Positions 9,801 through 20,670 of a stretch of DNA of 29,165 bases are shown in pieces (position 1 is the stretch's first letter; each line of letters opens with the position of its first letter). The DNA lies in the NCBI GenBank assembly GCA_024305405.1, contig JAKNDB010000017.1:1-29165 (forward strand), given 5' to 3'. The position numbers were made by a program, and so were the translations under genes. Below the pieces are notes generated by a model that saw only the letters and a list, made by a program, of their open reading frames with translations, was not told the origin of the DNA and searched no databases. Source of the DNA: Dirofilaria immitis (taxonomy: Eukaryota; Nematoda; Chromadorea; Rhabditida; Onchocercidae).

Positions 9801-12100
9801 ATGAATGATACTTATTATCATAACAGCAATAATTACTTCAATAACTCTGATAGTTCAAACGTTCCTACATGTGCAGGCTTGGGTTTGTCATGTCGTAAGT
9901 TTATAACTAAAATCTAAATCCAATACTTCTGATGAATCCTTAAATAGAATATTCAAAAATTTAAAACTTTATAATTTGCATGAGAATGTGCCAAGTAAAT
10001 ATCATCTAAAGATGAAAAGATTTAGAAAGATCAACCTTTTAACGATAATAAATTGACATTTTTAAATCTAATAAATGGTGTAATTATACTATTGATCCAT
10101 ATGCTGAGATTTAACATTAGTAGATCATAAAACAACATGTGAAAACAGAAGGATTTTTTCATGAAGTATGACAACATTTTTTTATCAAGCTTGTATACTG
10201 CAAGGCGTACAATATTGTATTTTGCAACGATTGGTAACTTGATCGTTATTCCTTTAATGCTGTATTTAGCAGCTGTAAAAGTGAAGGATGGATTTTTCAA
10301 ATATTTCACATTGAACTTATTTGTCATTTGCGTCATATCGGCTATTGCTGCTCACATAATTGAAACAGTTGATATTATCAGTCTCTTTGGTAGCCTAGCA
10401 GAAAATACAAGTTATCAATAAATTCTACTCAAGTTAAAATAAACATTCACTCCGTATTGCTCACTTTTCACAAAAATGTTTTATAATGATACATTCTTTA
10501 CCCATTCTATTATAAACAGTTAGTTTGAATAAATAATATCTTAATAAAGCCAGTAGAGTTTTAATAAATATTTTTCATAAATTTGATATAATGCAATGAT
10601 TATGAAGTTTATGCAATTAAAAAAATTGCTGTGTCTTTAGAAAAGATATTCGAGAATGGGCAATACTATTCGTACGTCTTGGAGCTATTTGGTTTCATGC
10701 CTTAATGCTTTATGCAGTGACAGTTTCTTATTTGCCTTACGTGAGACCTATTTTTATATTAAAAAATTTGTGAACAAGTGAGTTCATTTTATTATTTTTC
10801 AAATCTTCTATTTACGGTTGTTTAAAATTTTATGACTTCGAAATATATTTGTTAACATTATGCACAGTTTTGATGATATAACTTCAACATTCAAGTAAGA
10901 TGGAAAATTTATTTACCTCAAATTGCAACAAAAATGTTCATCCATTTTTTCTTTTTTGTTCCTGCATACTTTCCTGAAAACCATTGTTTGCCTATTTTTT
11001 TTTTTTTTTTCAGAAATCAGATACCGTATTACATTCTGCTACATATTTCGATATTTCTTTGGAATAGTTTTATATTCATAATGTATAAAAAATCTGGAAA
11101 TCTTATACCTTACTTTCTAACCCATATCATTTTGTTTGTTGCACTGTTCATCGTTGCTCTGATGGTGAAGCTTTCCAAAATTTGAAAATTGACAAATTCT
11201 TCATCATCTATACTGCAATCAATCATTTCGATGTTAATTAGAATAATACAGCGCCAAAACATATGAAAATATGATTTTCCTGGTAGATAAACTGAGAAAG
11301 CAATTTCATATAAATTTTTACAGATCATATGATATTTAGAATGAGCTAAGAGTTATGATGAAAAAATAGTTTTAAATGAAATTACTTGCTGTTATAGGGA
11401 TCAATTAAAATAAAAAAATACAAGCAGCATGGGTCTAATGTTATACGAGTTGCAAAATTACAACAAAAACGTTTATATTCATTTCTTTTGTACACTTGTT
11501 CCATTGAACTCATGACTTTACCAATATTCAGTAAGTTCTTATCATTTGATCATTTTAATATCATGTCGGGTAAGTTAGCGGCAGAGAAAACATTGATGCA
11601 TTTTACTGCATTGACTTTGTCATAAGTTCATTAAATTGTCGAGTTAAACATAAATATATTAGATTAACACTCTTACCAATATGTTGAAGAAGAAATTGTA
11701 AGTTCTCATAAATTAAATTTTTTTTTAACTCTATTATTAAAATTCTATAAATCAAAATCTAAATATTGATGATACTAAAATATACATATTTTAGTTAACT
11801 CATAGTGTACGTACTTTTTGTATTGTTGCTAATTGTGGACATAAGAATGAATCGAATAATTTCGAAATTATTCTTGATTCAATAATTTATTTGATTAGTC
11901 AGGTGAGTAATTAAGAAATTGCTTATTCTGTCATAGATTATCGTTTGTCTATATGAAATTTCCAATGTTTTGTTGAATTTCAGATGCGAATAATTATTGT
12001 TGTTTCCATTACGATCCTTGCATTTGAGCCGTATCGTTACGAAGCTTTTCATTGTTCCTCAAAAGAAAGATTGGAAACGATAAATCAATTCAAACATTAG
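9801..12100 (+). CDS. seven-helix receptor, nematode chemoreceptor-like (copy A, left arm), possibly broken
   Basis: Proposed exons: 9801-9894 (Asn/Ser-rich N-terminus with Cys); about 10186-10389 (two helices, [20 protein letters not shown] then [18 protein letters not shown]); 10646-10769 (third helix, ending [13 protein letters not shown]); 11014-11164 (two helices, ending [12 protein letters not shown]); 11398-11569 (basic loop, then a sixth helix from [17 protein letters not shown] to LMTLPIF); 11795 or 11806-11902; 11984-12100 (last helix, then the EPYR motif and tail). The total of about 320 residues suits the family. Known: TM6 with Q and P and a PYR motif after TM7 are typical of nematode Str-superfamily chemoreceptors. 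Phases agree from exon 1 to 5; the exon 5-6 junction is unresolved. Odd: the exon-2 acceptor reads TTTTTTTAT instead of the TTTTTTTAG seen in the right arm, so splicing may fail here. Confidence 0.62.
11853..11872. repeat. perfect 20-bp palindrome within receptor exon 6
   Basis: GAATAATTTCGAAATTATTC equals its own reverse complement. It lies in the proposed exon 6 and is present in the mirror copy in the right arm. It may be chance in AT-rich coding DNA. Confidence 0.8.
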
Positions 12101-12411
12101 AAACAAAAAGAAATTGTGAGAAAAACGAATAGATTTATTATATATAAATAATTTTTATAATGATAAAAAGACGTACAATATATTTAATGATCTTTTTTGT
12201 CATTTTTTTTTATTTGTATATGAATAAATGAAATAAATATTATGCTTATAAATTATACATTTAAACTTTATCATGCTTAATATAGTTCCAGATTTTTATG
12301 TGCAAATTATGCAACAGTCGCATAGATCAGTATTCCTATATTAAGCAAAAAGATTACGTGATATTTTGATTATCACTTTGGCATCGAGAATAAATCATCA
12401 TTTTCAGTGAA
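12101..12411. other. intergenic between receptor copies A and B, left arm
   Basis: AT-rich; contains the 3' flank of copy A with several AATAAA-like motifs around 12223-12236. From about 12330 the sequence resembles the upstream flank of copy A, so the duplicated unit started before the ATG. Confidence 0.5.
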
Positions 12412-13220
12412 ATGAATGATACTTTTTATCATAATAGCAATAATTACTTCAATAGTCTGAATCTGAATGTTTCTAAATATGCACTCTTGGGTCTATTATG
12501 TTATAACTTTCTAACTACAATCCAAATTCATTGCTTCCAATGAATCCTTAAACAAAGTAGTCAAAACTTTAAAACATTGTGATTTTGTTCGAGAATCTGC
12601 CAAATAAACATGATTGAAAGATGAAAAGATATAGAAAATCTGCAATCTAACAATAATAAGTTAACATTTTTAACTCTAAGAATCGGTATAATTATTGTAT
12701 TATTAAGCTTTTCTTCCATGAAATAATTTGACTTGTTATACGACTTTACGTTTCGATATCATAAAATAATATGTGAAAACAAAAAGATTTTCTCATACAA
12801 TTACGGCAGTATGTGTCTAATATTATATATTCATAACGATTGGCAACATCATTGTTGTTCCTTTCATATTATATTTAACATTTGCAAAAGTAAAACAATG
12901 TTTTTTTCCATATATTTCACAGTAAATATAATAATCATTTCTATCTATCGTTACTTTGGCAATAGTTATAATTAGAATAAAAATTATTACCAATAAATTT
13001 CAGACAAACATTCTTTTAACATATTTTACTTTCATAAAATTATTTTAAAGTTCTTCATCCATATGTTCTATAGAAAACAGTTTGTTTGAATTGAAAATTT
13101 TTAATAAAACCGATAAAGTTTTGAGAGATATTGTTGAAAATTTTGATCTGATACAATAATTTTGAAGTGTTAATGAAACGTTTTTAGATATGATATTCGA
13201 GAATGGATACATACGAACAT

Positions 13221-13840
13221 CCATTAGAAATAAACGTTACGTTAACCTTTTTAGGGTTAACCTTCTAACTTTTAATCCTTGATCCTCCTTAACCTTTAAT
13301 TTTTTTTTAAACTTTTTACGCTGATTTTTTTAACTGCTACTTTTTAATACGTTACAAACATATATACATTAACATACACATACGTTCCACATACATTAGG
13401 ATAGACACATGTGTTGTTCTTTTGTTGTTGATTAGACTGAACTGAGTTTGAATTTGGTGTAAGTTGTATTTGGTAGAGAAGGGTTCTTTGTGGACGAATT
13501 CGGGATTTATAAGGTTGTAGCACAAGAAGAATGCAATAACAATTTATTTTAAAGAAAACAGGAATGTTTACCTTAGTAAAACTGTAGACAACTGTATAAA
13601 CACCAAAAATAAAATAAAAAAAAAAACTGATACGATACAAAGTCATGTCCTTTATATAGGAGATTTTGTAAGGAGGAGATTTACAAGGATGGATATATTT
13701 AGACATAAGAAATCCTTTATGGAATGAGAACTTCCGGTGGAACCGGCGCCATGAGAATTGTTTACATTGCATAAGCAATGAATGATTCATAGAAAAAATA
13801 AAGAGAAATATTAAAATTTAATTTCGAGAAAATTCTCGAC
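13221..13840 (-). mobile_element. 620-bp insertion in receptor copy B, left arm
   Basis: Comparison of copies A and B places an extra block between the AACAT at 13216-13220 and the AACAT at 13841-13845, a possible 5-bp target duplication. It has no clear terminal inverted repeats. Its right end (TCGAGAATTTTCTCGA and the following CATGGCGCCG segment, minus strand) recurs at 1190-1380, so it is a dispersed repeat. On the minus strand it carries a 148-codon frame (13790-13344). Part of this overlaps a second frame beginning MAPVPPEVLIP, which suggests a decayed copied gene rather than a transposase. Class unknown. Confidence 0.6.
13344..13790 (-). CDS. 148-codon frame inside the insertion, unknown or decayed gene copy
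   Basis: The frame starts MNHSLLMQCKQFSWRR and ends in a Tyr/Val-rich tail. The most protein-like part is in the middle: SKYIHPCKSPPYKISYIKDM, then a membrane helix (LYRISFFFYFIFGVYTVVYS) and a GTAAAC donor-like site. A separate frame begins just upstream with ATGGCGCCGGTTCCACCGG, coding MAPVPPEVLIP before TAA, and would join the middle part after a one- or two-base shift. Inferred: a copied or decayed small gene for a single-helix protein, perhaps of the mitochondrial inner membrane; this is weak. The late part is probably not coding. The right-arm frame encodes the same protein. Confidence 0.3.
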   Translation of the reverse strand: MNHSLLMQCKQFSWRRFHRKFSFHKGFLMSKYIHPCKSPPYKISYIKDMTLYRISFFFYFIFGVYTVVYSFTKVNIPVFFKINCYCILLVLQPYKSRIRPQRTLLYQIQLTPNSNSVQSNQQQKNNTCVYPNVCGTYVYVNVYMFVTY

Positions 13841-14034
13841 AACATGTATTGGTTTTAGAAGCATTTGATTCAATGTCTCTTGCTTTATGCATTAATAGTT
13901 TATTATTTCCCTTATGTAAAGCCATTTTTCTATGCAAGGAAATTTTTAAGCAAGTGGATATATTTTTTATCAATTTTTGGAAGCCTATTGGCATGAAATC
14001 ACTTCATTATTCAAATATAATTAGTAATAAATGA

Positions 14035-14336
14035 ATTTGAATTAAAAATATTATGACTAATTCTTAAAAATTTTTAATTTTAATACGAAATATAAAAATA
14101 ATTACTTGTGAAACACATTGACTTCAGTTCAATCAAATACATATTAATTTATATTTTAATATAAAATTATCTCCGTTAAATTACAAATAAAAGTAATTAA
14201 TACATTATTTAGTGGATATAAAAATAAATAATTATTTTTACTGCTAAAAATAATTTCGAAATTAATTCAAGTTTATAACTCATGCTGCTACTACTGCACA
14301 GGCCGCCATTTAGATCATTTTTGCGATTGGAATTCG
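14035..14336. other. inner end of the left arm, no gene seen
   Basis: Very AT-rich until a less AT-rich final stretch (GCTGCTACTACTGCACAGGC near 14284) at the arm-spacer junction. Nothing recognised. Confidence 0.5.
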
Positions 14337-15626
14337 TTGATTTAAAATAAAGGACGAAATCATTCAACTGATTAGAAAAATTGAAGTAGAATTAATCCAA
14401 TGATGAAGTCTTGGTTTTTAAACATCAGATTCTTTTATTTTAACTTGCGAGATCCGTTCTGTTGCATATAAAATTGATTTAAATTAGATTTTTTAAAATA
14501 AAAACGAAAAAAGCTGTAAAAATAATGCAAAAATTTTTTACAAACTTTTTCTTTATAAATCGTAAATCTATCGAAGAAACGTAAAAAAAGGTATGAATCT
14601 TTTGCGAAATGAAAGCGTAAATTGTAACCAACTTATTTAGTTAGCCTGTTTTACAAACACTATGCATTCAATATAATAGATAATCAGAAGGAACCAAATT
14701 ATTTTCATAAATTACAATATTCATCCCCAACTATACCCATTGATAATATTTTCGGTTGGAAAATTTATTCTTTTATGGTCTCTTGAGAGGAAGAAAATGA
14801 TTAGTACTAAAGAACCTCATTTATGAGAATTATAATGATGAACGTTGTATTACGGCAAACATTTCTTAAACGAAAACAATGAAGATAAACTCTTAGTTAA
14901 TCGTCATAATCGTCTCACCTTTATCTTGATAGAATAATCGACCCAGATATTAGCAACTTTTATGAGCTTTAATCCTAGTATTTCAATCTTAATATTTAAT
15001 TTCAATCTACATCTTGAAGTATAGTTTAGAAGTCTAATTTTAATGTAGGCTATACCGAAGCAATCTAGACATAAATTTTATCTAGTGACGATATTTTTAT
15101 TCTCATTTGTCTAAACAAATAATATTAAAAAAATAGGTGACAAAATCGAATTTAAGATATTAAAATTGTTTCGAAAATTTCTTCGCACAATGAATAAAGC
15201 ATGGAATTACCTGTGTTTTAATTATTGCAATCAATTTGATACAGATTACATAAATTACAAATGTTTTATTTGCGTGAAAAAATTATAACAGTTACCGAAA
15301 ACTATAAAAGTAAAATTTCCTTGTCCCAAAAATACAAGACCATTTTTCGTTACTGCATTATTCATAATATATAAAATGTACATTATGATAATTTTTCTAC
15401 TAACCGATAAAATTGATAAATATATCAGAGGAGAAATAATAATATTAATAAGAGCTATTCATAGATTTTCCTTTAGATAGTATGCAATAATTATTTAACA
15501 ATATAAAAATGAAGAAGACAGAAGGTATAATCAATGTTTTTGATTTCCGGATAAAATGTCATCATTTATATTTAATAATCAGAAGTAATAAATAATAATA
15601 AAGAATGCAAGAAAAAGAATGATTAC

Positions 15627-15696
15627 CAAATGCGCTGACTTTCTGACAAGTAACCTCCGACTACAATCTACAATTTCGTGAATCATTATATGCAAT
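15627..15696 (-). other. exon-like island, unassigned
   Basis: Between TTTACAG and a GTAATC donor lie 70 bases open in one frame (MIHEIVDCSRRLLVRKSAHL). Its entry phase fits the exit phase of the island at 16155-16213. It could be an alternative 3' exon of mrps-35, part of another gene, or chance. Confidence 0.15.
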
Positions 15697-16154
15697 CTGT
15701 AAATCTCATTTATTCAACAGTGCAAAAACTGAGTCTTTTTCAAGAATGTAAAATAATTACAGTATGAAAGAGTTAAAAAGATTTCATTACTATTTTTCAT
15801 TATCAATCATCTAAAAAAAATTAGAATAGCTAATTTTGAAAAGATTCTCTTCACGAAATATACTTCTCAATTATTTAATTCAAAATATGCGTAAAAAGAA
15901 ATCGAGGATACCGAAATTGCTTAAAATTATATAGCATGAAGTAACAAGTACTTTCTCCTATATCTTTTTACAATAAGGAAAAATGGGAAATATCTTGAGT
16001 TTCATCGTCTACTTGACAATTATGACGAGCTTCTCATTTACTTAACTCACTCCGAAATCAATTCGTGATTCTGCTCAAAAATAACCTATTACAACAATAT
16101 TTAAAAATGCATAACTTTTGAATAACAAATTGATGGTAATAATCAATATATCAC

Positions 16155-16213
16155 AGAGATTTCATGGCTATTTCTTGATATAAGGCAGCAGTGATTTCAA
16201 ATTTTTCAGTAAC
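16155..16213 (-). other. exon-like island, unassigned
   Basis: After an ATCTAG acceptor the frame reads VTEKFEITAALYQEIAMKS up to a GTGATA donor-like site. It lies about 100 bases past the mrps-35 stop on the same strand. It might be an alternative last exon, but the donor is weak. Confidence 0.15.
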
Positions 16214-16317
16214 CTAGATGCAAAGATGAGCAAGCACGGTTTAACAAGTAACACGCAGACGTTCATAGAACAAAGGCAACAAAACTGATCAAAGTGACTG
16301 CGATGCCGATGTTTTCA

Positions 16318-19300
16318 TCACCTTTTGATCCAGTAATTGAGAAATCCCAAGTAATTTTTGATTGATTCTGCATAATTACGCACCGACTCGAATGTTTCTT
16401 TCTGAAATCTTTTTTTTTCTAATTTGCAAATCACTTCCATAAACTCAATCAGTAGATTCGCGCAAAGTACAGAAAAGATAAAAGTTTTTGTATCATATAT
16501 AAAACACTCAAATTTTGATTCATCCAGTCTAAGAAATTGTCAGAGTAACTTGATTAATCACTGTAATAAGCAATAAAAATATAAAATAGTTCAATCGATA
16601 AAGTTAAAGTTAATATAATCGCAGGCGAAACTTTATCGGAAAAATACGTTCACTTAGAATTCAGTAAATTATCGTAGATTCAAAAACCATTACCAACTTT
16701 TTTGTCCGTCATATTTTCCAAGAAAAATGCGCTTTAATTTTCTATTTGATTATAAAGAAGTAAATATTCAATAATTCTTCACTTATAATACTGTGGATAA
16801 ATTAACAAAAATACATACACTATTCCGATAATTTTCCCAAGATTTACTAAATTCCTCGAGTTTCGAATCCAGTTTTTGTTTCGCAATTATTTTATTGTCC
16901 TGAAACACTTTAACATAATAAGAAAATTTGAATTTTATGTAAAAATTACTTCTTATATAGAGCTAAGCGCATATAACATATCTATATATCATTTCGTGAT
17001 GTTAAGTAGTTGGTAATCCAAACAATTCTAACTAAATCCAGGAATAATGAAGTCAAGCCAATATTAGTAGAAATAATCAACAAGTGTTTCTCATTTTTAT
17101 TATTCAATTTAAAACAGGAATTATTCTGAAATTTAACATCGTCTACAGCTCAGTAGGCTAAAAAGTAAATCCTGAAGCAGTACCATTTCCTCCTTTATAT
17201 TATTAAGCAAATGTTGCAAATTATTTTCCATTTTAGAACCTCTGAAGTCAGTTGTTCGTGATATCAGTTGGATATTGTCGAATTTTTCATTTCCCATTCT
17301 TCGACTTTCTGCAAAAGCTATGATTTAAAACACAACTTCTGACGTTTGAAAAAAATCGGTAGAACACAGATTCATAGGAATCGATTCTAATTTATTTTTT
17401 TGGTAACAGAAATCTTGCGCAACGTACCCTATATTTCAGAACATTTAATCTTCAGTGTAAAAATTTTCGGATTGTCAAAAATCGATCTTTTGGAATTAAC
17501 TCTTTAATTATTTAGATTAATCGACAAAATCATGAGATTCGAAATACTAAGATGCTTAATAAATTACATTAGATTTACTAATAACAATTCCTTCCAATTT
17601 GATTTGCTCCCGATTTCCCAATTTTTTTCTCTCCCATTATTTCTTTTCATGAAAATTTATATAATAGACTCGCTGTCTGTTTAACTACGAAAGAAATTTG
17701 AAGCCTCAATAATTTAAAATCTTATTCGTAGTCTTCGAAAATTACACGACTTTAGATCCTACAACATCCTTAAGTAAAAAGATGATAAACTTACGAAAGA
17801 TTCGCTATATAAAGCAATGAGAAGATACATGGCATAATCACAGTTTTGCTTTCTTGTAAAACATCTGGAATATTATGAACTTCAATTTGATTGATGGCAT
17901 TTGATTTTCTTCTGTATTTATCGAAAGAAACGAAAGGGATCCTAAGTTTTAAAAAATGCAATACTTTTTCAAGTATAATGATACATGAAAAAGATAAAGA
18001 CAAAAAACGTAAAAAAATTAAAAATTGCGGAAAAGAGTTAAAAATTTACCTGTCAGTTACAATCGTTAACGTATCATTTTCGGGATTATACCTATCTCCT
18101 GCCAATCGAATCAATTTATCGAGAGCATGTTCATCCAGGTAGAGTTCAGATAATTTAAGCTGAATGATAATGACACGTGAACGCATATCCCGTAGAGAAT
18201 TACCCTGATGTACGTAATCCGAATAAGAAACTGTTAAAGGAAAAAATTTATGACATGTTTTCTCATCCAAATTCGTTGGCCATTTTGTGCAAAATTCTGA
18301 AACATGACACAAAATGACGTAAAATCAGACTGCAGATTGATGGTGAAGTGAAAATTCCAATATTATAAGGATGTTCATTCAATGTACTCTATTTATGCAA
18401 TGTATTATAAACTTTCCACAAGAGACTAAATCTCTTGCAAATCAAACTATTTCTGATCGTCATCACTAACAGATATCGATATATTCTGGCATATATTCAT
18501 ATTTATATCATATTTCAATGACAATACTTCATAAAACACTATGTCTAAGTCAAATTTGCAGAACACAATTATTAAAAACAAACGAACTTTTGATTGCGTT
18601 ACAATGTCTTTCAATAGCTGCTGGAGTAAGATGGAGAAAATTTGGTATTTTGACCAATTCCAAATTACCTTCCTAAAATTTAAACTTTCACATTTTCTAC
18701 AAGTGTCTGAATAAATCACAATTCCATGACAAATATGTTATTAGTAAACTCCATTAAAAGCATTGTATATATAAAAGAATTAAAATACCGTTTTGAACGG
18801 CGCTCTTCTTTCTGGATGTCTTCTAGCACCCATCCGAACTGGAAGAGGCACTACAGAGGATCGAAATGAACGTGGTACTGGCCAAACACTTGGCCAGTCT
18901 TGTTCAGTACTCATTTCTTCCTTTCGTGGCCGACGAATCTAAACGTTCATTCCTTCAAACTTAGTTTTCGATTATATATATCGTTAATTAAAAACTAATG
19001 TGAAGTTGAAGACTGAAAAAGAGAAAGATCTCATAAAGAAATTTGATGTCTATGAAAGCCAACAACAATTTTAGACATGGGAATATAAAATGGTTTATTT
19101 TCTTCCGAATAATCATACAATTCAACATCTCTATTTAGAGGTTTCGTAAAAGAGTAGTCTGCTTTAGATGTTAAAAAATTTGCTTGATTAATACAAACAA
19201 GTTCTCTGCTTAATTAATTAATTTCATCCAAAAAAAAACTTTATTACAATAAATTTTTGTTTAATTAATTCCATTCAAAACTTTATAATCAAATCAATAA

Positions 19301-20064
19301 GACCTATGCATTCCACTAATGAGATGCATGCTGGATGTGTGTTTTCACTGTAAATTCTTTAGCAATTTGTCAAATTCTTCTTATCCGAGTATAAAAATGA
19401 GTGGATAAAGTTTTGCTAAGCTACATTATATACTTATTGGATAAACTGTATCAGAGGAGCAACAATTGACTTACCATCATTCGTTGAAATATGTCACTAC
19501 GTGGTAAATTTTGCACTTTCGTTTGATTCGTTTCTTTTTCGATGTTTAATCGTACGCGTAATTTACGTTTCGGACCCAAAAACACAGGACGAAATAATTC
19601 ACCCTATTAAAATATTAAATTCAAGAAACTTCGGGAATCTTCTTAAATTTAGAAACCTGAATTTCAATAATAAGTCGCAATCAATTCTTTTCTAATTAAT
19701 TAACAGGATTGCCAATATTAATGAGTATCACAATCTCGAACACTAACGCTTCCTTCCAACTAAGCTAATTAGTCATAAGGCCCAAAACCTAATGTCTTCA
19801 TGACTAATCTCCACCAGCTATAAACATAGTGAAGGAAAAGAGTTCGTGTTCGCGAAAGATAATTTGAGAAATAGGATAAAAGCTCATACTAAAGATTACT
19901 TCACTGTCTCGCTGTTCGTTCAGTATTCGTTTCTGGTTTTCTTCACTATCTTTAGGATTAATCCCGGAAACAGCCTGTTTCATCTTTTCGGCTAACGTTG
20001 ATTCCAATCGACATATGCTTGCAATCGATCGAGAAAATGCGCAAACTTGTAAAGAATTTAGCAT
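16318..20064 (-). CDS. mrps-35: mitochondrial ribosomal protein S35 (small subunit), nine exons
   Basis: Component of the mitochondrial small ribosomal subunit, needed for mitochondrial translation. Exons (minus strand): 20064-19900 (basic, mitochondrial targeting-like start), 19603-19475, 18938-18789 ([20 protein letters not shown]), 18672-18588 ([17 protein letters not shown]), 18296-18050 ([19 protein letters not shown]), 17864-17795 ([13 protein letters not shown]), 17308-17184 (KVEEWE), 16899-16819, 16401-16318 (ends at TGA). Known: the [24 protein letters not shown] and RKQNYDYA blocks are hallmarks of MRPS35. Splice phases agree throughout. Odd: in exon 7 the frame runs into TGA at 17266-17264; the later exons, which resemble the family's helical C-terminus (EEF-KS pattern, then Y-ES-K), fit only after one base is added in the AAAAA run just upstream. 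The stop gives 296 residues, the longer reading about 378. It is the only confident gene in the palindrome spacer. Confidence 0.93.
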
Positions 20065-20326
20065 CCTTTCTAAAATTTGGAAGTTGAAATAAAGAAACAT
20101 TGGTACTTGTATGCTTCTAAACTAAAATTGAATTGACTGTAAAATTCTTCCCGTACTTTATTTTCAATAAGATAATGCGCTTATCCAGATCAAAGATCAA
20201 AGACTTGAAATAGCATCGATTTCTAAAAAGTAGAGGAATGAAAAAGAACGTAATGAAAAAAAAATGAAAATGCCTTATCATTATCATAAGACAGCAAAAC
20301 TGATGTTATTTTTGGGAAAAAAGTGC
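20065..20326. other. upstream of mrps-35, promoter region not resolved
   Basis: TTTTAG (complement of 20070-20075) ends six bases before the mrps-35 ATG, a likely spliced-leader acceptor, and supports starting at 20064 rather than the upstream ATG at 20100. No TATA box or other element can be assigned. Confidence 0.4.
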
Positions 20327-20670
20327 TATCAAAATTCCCTAATGATAAAAGTAGAGAGAGAAAGTATGCTTTTAAGAAATTGCATAGATCGATTGACAAA
20401 ACTGACGAAATAGAGTATTTTTTGCCGTAATATAGGAATATTGCGGCAAAAAAATTTTTGAATACAAAGATGAACAAGAATACAGGAAAGCATACATTTG
20501 AAGAAATATACTGATAAGATTAGCGAGACAAGGGATTGGTGATATGTGACTATTATCACCAAAAAATTATTTAAATAAGCAAATGATAACAGTAGAGAGA
20601 AAAAATGTATTTTAAAAGAACTCCAACAGATTGCTAGGACAAGAGTAGAATAATAATATACCCTACCAAG
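20327..20670 (+). repeat. diverged local repeats
   Basis: A motif containing ATGATAAAAGTAGAGAGA (20341) recurs as ATGATAACAGTAGAGAGA (20583). Each is followed by a poly-A/T-rich segment and a GAT-AGAT-GACAA-type ending. A third weaker match lies near 20511-20535. The minus-strand frames of 84 and 114 codons over these repeats are hydrophobic, lack splice context and look like by-products of the composition. Confidence 0.5.

Larger units (their letters stand above)
12412..14034 (+). pseudogene. receptor copy B, truncated and interrupted (left arm)
   Basis: The ATG at 12412 starts a sequence very like exon 1 of copy A ([14 protein letters not shown] against [14 protein letters not shown]). The exon-1 donor is lost (TGTTATAAC instead of TGTCGTAAGT), and the exon-2 region is full of stops although ATAACGATTGGCAACATCAT is still recognisable. 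The exon-3 match (GATATTCGAGAATGG) is split by a 620-bp insertion and resumes at 13846, reading LLLYALIVYYFPYVKPFF against [18 protein letters not shown] in copy A. Nothing matching exons 4 to 7 follows. Conservative K/R and V/L changes show copy B evolved as a gene before it decayed. A tandem duplicate of the 5' half, now dead. Confidence 0.8.
8132..14336 (+). repeat. left arm of a 6.2-kb inverted repeat (palindrome)
   Basis: From ATGATCAAATCTAATCC at 8132 to GATTGGAATTCG ending at 14336, the sequence recurs in reverse complement at 22761-28959. Identity is near complete: I found two substitutions in the receptor exon 2 and six one-base length differences, every one shorter in the right arm. 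Outside both ends similarity stops abruptly. The arms enclose an 8.4-kb single-copy spacer with mrps-35. Each arm holds receptor copy A and a truncated copy B. Such identity means recent duplication, ongoing gene conversion between arms, or an assembly product. Confidence 0.95.
14337..16317. other. left part of the palindrome spacer, mostly non-coding
   Basis: AT-rich sequence downstream of mrps-35. Two short exon-like islands on the minus strand (16155-16213 and 15627-15696) are listed separately. Otherwise I see no gene, RNA or repeat. Confidence 0.5.

Noticed and set aside
10032..10139. Possible extra receptor exon with a hydrophobic run ([14 protein letters not shown]) before exon 2
   Set aside because: Two in-frame stops separate it from exon 2. 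In the right arm, direct joining of exon 1 to the TTTTTTTAG acceptor keeps the phase without it.
10031..10336. 101-codon minus-strand frame opposite receptor exon 2 (and its mirror at 26757-27062)
   Set aside because: It overlaps the two-helix exon on the other strand, which has splice sites, correct phase and family features. The frame is a mirror of hydrophobic coding.
11110..11328. 72-codon minus-strand frame over the end of receptor exon 4 (mirror 25765-25983)
   Set aside because: Antisense to the fifth-helix exon and its intron; no own splice or start context.
17184..17231. A separate coiled-coil gene starting at the ATG at 17231, downstream of mrps-35 in an operon
   Set aside because: The frame joins in phase to two exons resembling the MRPS35 C-terminus, so one gene with a one-base break in exon 7 is simpler.
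17891..18142. 83-codon plus-strand frame
   Set aside because: Lies antisense to mrps-35 exons 5 and 6.
18447..18719. 90-codon minus-strand frame across mrps-35 exon 4
   Set aside because: The real exon (18672-18588) reads in another frame with [10 protein letters not shown] and proper splice sites.
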